Positions 60,899-64,000 of a stretch of 64,000 bases of DNA are shown piece by piece. Both the position numbers and the translations under genes were made by a program. Positions within the stretch are counted from its first letter, which is position 1; each line of letters opens with the position of its first letter. The notes beneath the pieces are model-generated. The model ran no database searches. It was not told where the DNA came from and worked only from the letters and a program-made list of their open reading frames with translations. Source of the stretch: Halobaculum litoreum. GTDB taxonomy: Archaea > Halobacteriota > Halobacteria > Halobacteriales > Haloferacaceae. Where the stretch lies: assembly GCF_030127125.1 (NCBI RefSeq), contig NZ_CP126156.1:558001-622000 (forward strand). The letters are read 5' to 3'.

Positions 60899-61708
60899 TC
60901 AGTTCCGGGCGGCCTCGACCAGTTCGCGGACGCGCTCGACCGACACCGGCTCGCCGACGTCGCCGTCCTCCTTGAGCGCGGTCCCCACGATGACGCCGTC
61001 CGCGAGGTCGAGCAGGTCCCCGACCGTGTCGGCGGTGACGCCGCTGCCGACGACCACCGGGGTGTCGAGGTCGTTCGCGTCGCGGCGCTCGACGGCGTGT
61101 TCGAGGTCCGAGCGGTCGGTCTCGTGGCCGGTGCCGGTGCCGCTGACGACGACCCCGTCCGCGAGGCCGCGTTCGACGCCGTCGGCGACCGACTCCGCGG
61201 TGAAGCCGCGGGCCGCGATGGGTGCGGAGTGTTTCACGTCGTGGTCGGCGAGGACGGCCACGTCCGCGCCGAGGCGCTCGCGGAGGCGCATCGTCTCGTG
61301 GGCCTTCCCGTCGATGACGCCCTGGTCGGTGACGCGCGCCCCGGTGTGGACGTTGATCCGGACGAAGTCGCCGCCGGCGGCGGCCGCGACCGAGAGGGCG
61401 GCGTCGCCGTCGTTCCGGAGGACGTTCACGCCCACGGGCACGTCCACCGTCTCGACGACCGCCCGGGTCGCGCGGGTCATGCTCGCGACCACGTGTTTGG
61501 GGACGTCGTCCGGGTAGAACGGGGCGTCGCCGAAGTTCTCCACCATGACCGCGTCGACGCCGCCGGCGGCGAGGCGCTCGGCGTCGCGCTCGGCGGCCGC
61601 GACGACCCCGGCCCGGTCGCCGTCGAACTTCGGCGCGCCGGGCAGCGGGGGGAGGTGAACCATTCCGATCACGGGCTGTCGGCCGTCGGCGAAGAGGGAG
61701 TCGAACAC
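60899..61708 (-). CDS. btpA: BtpA-family protein
   Basis: 269 residues from a GTG at 61708. FADGRQPVIGMVHLPPLPGA, GGVDAVMVENFGDAPF and VVVGSGVTADTVGDLL are BtpA/TIM-barrel landmarks; the family has been linked to photosystem I in cyanobacteria but is metabolic elsewhere. Convergent with the PfkB gene 95 bases away; haloarchaeal pairing suggests a sugar/nucleoside role. An upstream Met at 61813 would add non-conserved residues. Confidence 0.82.
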   Translation of the reverse strand: MFDSLFADGRQPVIGMVHLPPLPGAPKFDGDRAGVVAAAERDAERLAAGGVDAVMVENFGDAPFYPDDVPKHVVASMTRATRAVVETVDVPVGVNVLRNDGDAALSVAAAAGGDFVRINVHTGARVTDQGVIDGKAHETMRLRERLGADVAVLADHDVKHSAPIAARGFTAESVADGVERGLADGVVVSGTGTGHETDRSDLEHAVERRDANDLDTPVVVGSGVTADTVGDLLDLADGVIVGTALKEDGDVGEPVSVERVRELVEAARN

Positions 61709-61906
61709 GCCGGTCGCTTCCGGGTGTTCCGGTGTCAGTCTGCCGGTTCGACCCGAATAGCGTCGGCCTACAGCCGACAGAAACCCGGCGGTCGTCCGTC
61801 GCGTACACGCCATCTCGCTATATCGAATCGGTGCCGAGACCGGGCCGGCAGCAGGGGACGGACGCGCGGCTGTGGAGTCGGCGTCGGTCGGTGGTCGGGG
61901 GGCCGA
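61709..61906. other. Intergenic spacer between BtpA and the kinase gene
   Basis: About 200 bases. A TATA-like CTATAT near 61817 could serve BtpA. No gene seen. Confidence 0.4.
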
Positions 61907-63747
61907 TCAGGAGACGAACGAGTCGATGGTCTCCGGCCGGAACTCGAAGCGCGCGCCGCCGTCGGCGGAGTCGGTGACCGTCACCGACCAGCCGTGCGCC
62001 TCCGCGATCCCGGAGACGATGCCCAGCCCGAGCCCCGTCCCGGTTCCACCGGTGTAGCCGAACTCGAGCACGCGGTCGCGTTCGTCCGGGGGGATCCCCG
62101 GGCCGTCGTCGGCGACCGCGAACCCCGACTCGTCGACGCGGTCGACGGTCACGGCGACCGACTCGCCGGCGTGTTCGACCGCGTTGCGGAAGAGGTTCTC
62201 CAACAGCGCCCGCAGCCGCTTCGGGTCGGCCTCGACGACGGTGTCGGCGGCCACCGTCAGGGTGGCCGACGGGGCGTCGACGGTCGTCCAGGCGTCGGCC
62301 GCGGCGTCGGCGATCGAGACCGGCGAGGCGTCGGTGACCGGGTCGTTCACGCCCCGGAGCGACTCCAGGGAGGCCACCAGCTCGAACAGGCGTTCGACGC
62401 CGCTGTCGACCGCGTCGAGGTTCCGCCGCACCGCCTCGTCGCCGGGGGCGGTCGCCTCGCGCGCGAGGTCGGTCCGCCCCGAGATGAGCGGATCGCGTTG
62501 CGCGCGTCGTGGGCGACGGCGCCGGCGAGCGACTCCAGCCGGTCGCGCTCCTCGCGGAGCAGCCGTTCCCGCTCGGCCTGTTCGGACACCTCGCGACAGA
62601 CGCGCGCGACGCTGGTGTCGGCGCCGACGACCGACTCGCGGGGGACGTGCAGCACCTCGAACGTCCGCGTCCGCTCCCCGCAGACGACCTCGACGCGCTG
62701 GGAGACGGCCGCCCCCGCCTCGACGGCGCGCTCGGAGTGGTCCGCGAGCGCCGACGCCACGTCCGACGGCAGGAGGTCCCGGTCGGTCGACCCCACCGCC
62801 GCCTCCGGCGACACGCCGAGGAGGTCGCCGCACGCCTCGTTGACGAGCCGGTAGCGGCCGTCCTCCAGCACGGCCATCGCGTCGTCGGCGTGCTCGACGA
62901 GGACGCGGTGGCGCTCGGCGCGGGCGCGCTCCGTCTCCGAGTCGGTGACGTCGGCGACGGCGACGACGACGTACTCCGTCTCGCGGCCCTCCGACACCGG
63001 CGCCGCGTCCGCGGCGATCAGACGGCGGGTCCCGTCGGGGAACGCGATCGCGTGGCGGACGTCGTACACCGCCTCGCCCGTTCGAGCCGCCGTCTCGTAG
63101 GCGGACTCGCCGGTCGTGTAGCGGCCGCCGAGGTCGACGTACTCCCACGTCGGCGCCGGGTACGTCTCGCCGGGCGGCTCCGACACCGGGCCGCTCCGGG
63201 GGTCCCCGTCGCCCCCGAGCCGGAGGATCTCCCGTGCCCGGCGGTTGGCGTACACGATGTCGTCGCCGTCGGTGTCCACGAGGAGGACGCCGTTGGGGGT
63301 GGTCTCCAGCACGGTGCCGAACAGCCGTCGCTCCGCCCGGAGGGCCGCCTCCGTCCGGCGACGATCCACCGCCGCCTCCACGCGGTCGGCCAACTGCGTG
63401 TACGAGTCGCTCCCGCCCTTACGGACGTAGTCGGTGACGCCGGCGGAGATCGCGTCGCTCGCGACCTCCTCGCTCCCGCGCCCGGTGAACAGCAGGAACG
63501 GGAGGTCCGGCCAGCGCTCGCGCACGCTCGCGAGGAGGTCGAGGCCGTCGCGCCCGGGCAGCTCGTAGTCGCTCACGACGCAGTCGACCGGGGGGTCCCC
63601 GGCCGCGACGACCGCCTCGGCGTCGTCGGGACCCGCCACGGTCGTGACGGTCACGTCGTCGAGCGACCGGCGCAGTCGCTCCGCGACCAGTTGCCGGATC
63701 CCCCTGTCGTCGTCGACGCACACCACGTGTGCGGGGGAGCCACTCAT
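61907..63747 (-). CDS. REC-PAS-PAS histidine kinase, frameshifted
   Basis: About 613 residues from the ATG at 63747. A receiver domain at the start (VVCVDDDRGIRQLV, with the Asp in VVSDYELPG and the Lys in YVRKGG), two PAS-like domains (GTVLETTPNGVLLVDTDGD and VLVEHADDAMAVLEDGRYRL), the H-box AGAVAHDARNAI, and the ATPase N and G boxes LLENLFRNAVEHAG, ADDGPGIPP and GTGLGLGIV. A shift near 62490 falls right after the phosphoacceptor His box, joining to DPLISGRTDLARE. A signalling kinase with unknown partner. Confidence 0.85.
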
Positions 63748-63873
63748 CGACGCGCTGTACCGATGCGGCTCCCATAACGTTGTCCGTTGCTCGCGACTCC
63801 GCGACGCCGCACGCAACGGCGCCCGCGCCGCCGTCGATTCCCCGCTCCCGCCCGCCCGGCGGTTGTTCCCCCG

Positions 63874-64000
63874 CTACTCCGGCGCGAGCGCCGTCTCGAC
63901 GCCGCTGGCGAGCGCGATCTCCAGCGACCGGGTCGCCTTGGTCGCCTCCGCCTCGTTCTCCATGAGCACCGTCTCGCTGGGGAACAGGTCCTCGCCGAGC
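63874..64000 (-). CDS. C-terminal fragment of an unknown protein
   Basis: 41 residues before the stop at 63874, cut by the window edge. Contains LGEDLFPSETVLMENEAEAT and KATRSLEIALASGVETALAP. The amphipathic helix and lack of a motif prevent assignment. Confidence 0.45.
   Translation of the reverse strand, partial: LGEDLFPSETVLMENEAEATKATRSLEIALASGVETALAPE

Noticed and set aside
58664-62854. A very long open frame of about 1,400 codons on the plus strand
   Set aside because: It runs across the phosphoesterase, PfkB, BtpA and kinase genes in the wrong frames, with Arg/Pro-rich low-complexity sequence; only the PfkB stretch is real.

Overview
This window comes from a haloarchaeon (class Halobacteria). 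The evidence is very high GC with strong G/C preference at third codon positions, acidic proteins, and short TATA-like boxes (TTATAA, TTTATC) about 25-35 bases before leaderless starts. Tat signal motifs and lipoboxes are frequent. The gene set is also typical: divergent gyrB-gyrA and top6B-top6A, a type II NADH dehydrogenase, a proteasome beta subunit with a propeptide, and the UPF0212, DUF5800- and DUF5805-like families. The order Haloferacales (Halorubrum/Halobaculum-like) is my guess; the genus cannot be read from the sequence.

Layout. 0-9 kb: the start of an acyl-CoA/acetate-CoA ligase, an SDR, an acetyltransferase, cytidine deaminase and uridine phosphorylase (pyrimidine salvage), NDH-2, an HTH regulator, a sugar epimerase and arginase. 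9-18 kb: gyrA, gyrB, top6B and top6A, plus a possible structured RNA. 18-27 kb: a zinc-ribbon membrane protein, two metallo-beta-lactamase-fold proteins, ATP-dependent DNA ligase, a GCS2-type ligase, a Rieske protein and proteasome beta. 27-34 kb: UPF0212, an XRE-CBS regulator and the chaperone block dnaJ, dnaK, alpha/beta hydrolase, grpE. 34-38 kb: XPB helicase and its partner nuclease Bax1. 38-48 kb: an RNA cytosine methyltransferase with its accessory protein, PAC2, two PLP enzymes, a YchF GTPase, a CaCA exchanger, an RNase H-like nuclease and an SRAP protein. 48.7-51.4 kb: an integrase and a DUF5805-like DNA-binding protein between inverted repeats, with about 1 kb of gene-free DNA. 51.4-58.7 kb: a complete dpp/opp-type peptide ABC transporter operon. 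58.8-64 kb: a phosphoesterase-PfkB pair, BtpA, a REC-PAS-histidine kinase, and the end of another gene.

At least fourteen conserved genes carry apparent single-base frameshifts, about sixteen shifts in all, many in G or C runs. They include gyrA, the DNA ligase (three shifts), dnaJ and XPB. Several of these genes are essential, so most shifts look like consensus errors in an unpolished assembly rather than real pseudogenes. I annotate these genes at full span and mark each shift.

The most interesting non-routine signals are: inverted repeats bracketing the integrase block; a perfect operator-like palindrome next to the XRE-CBS gene; palindromes in the dppA and gyrB/top6B promoter spacers; a candidate H/ACA-like RNA between arginase and gyrA; and an antisense lipoprotein gene lodged between XPB and Bax1. 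I saw no rRNA, tRNA or CRISPR array.
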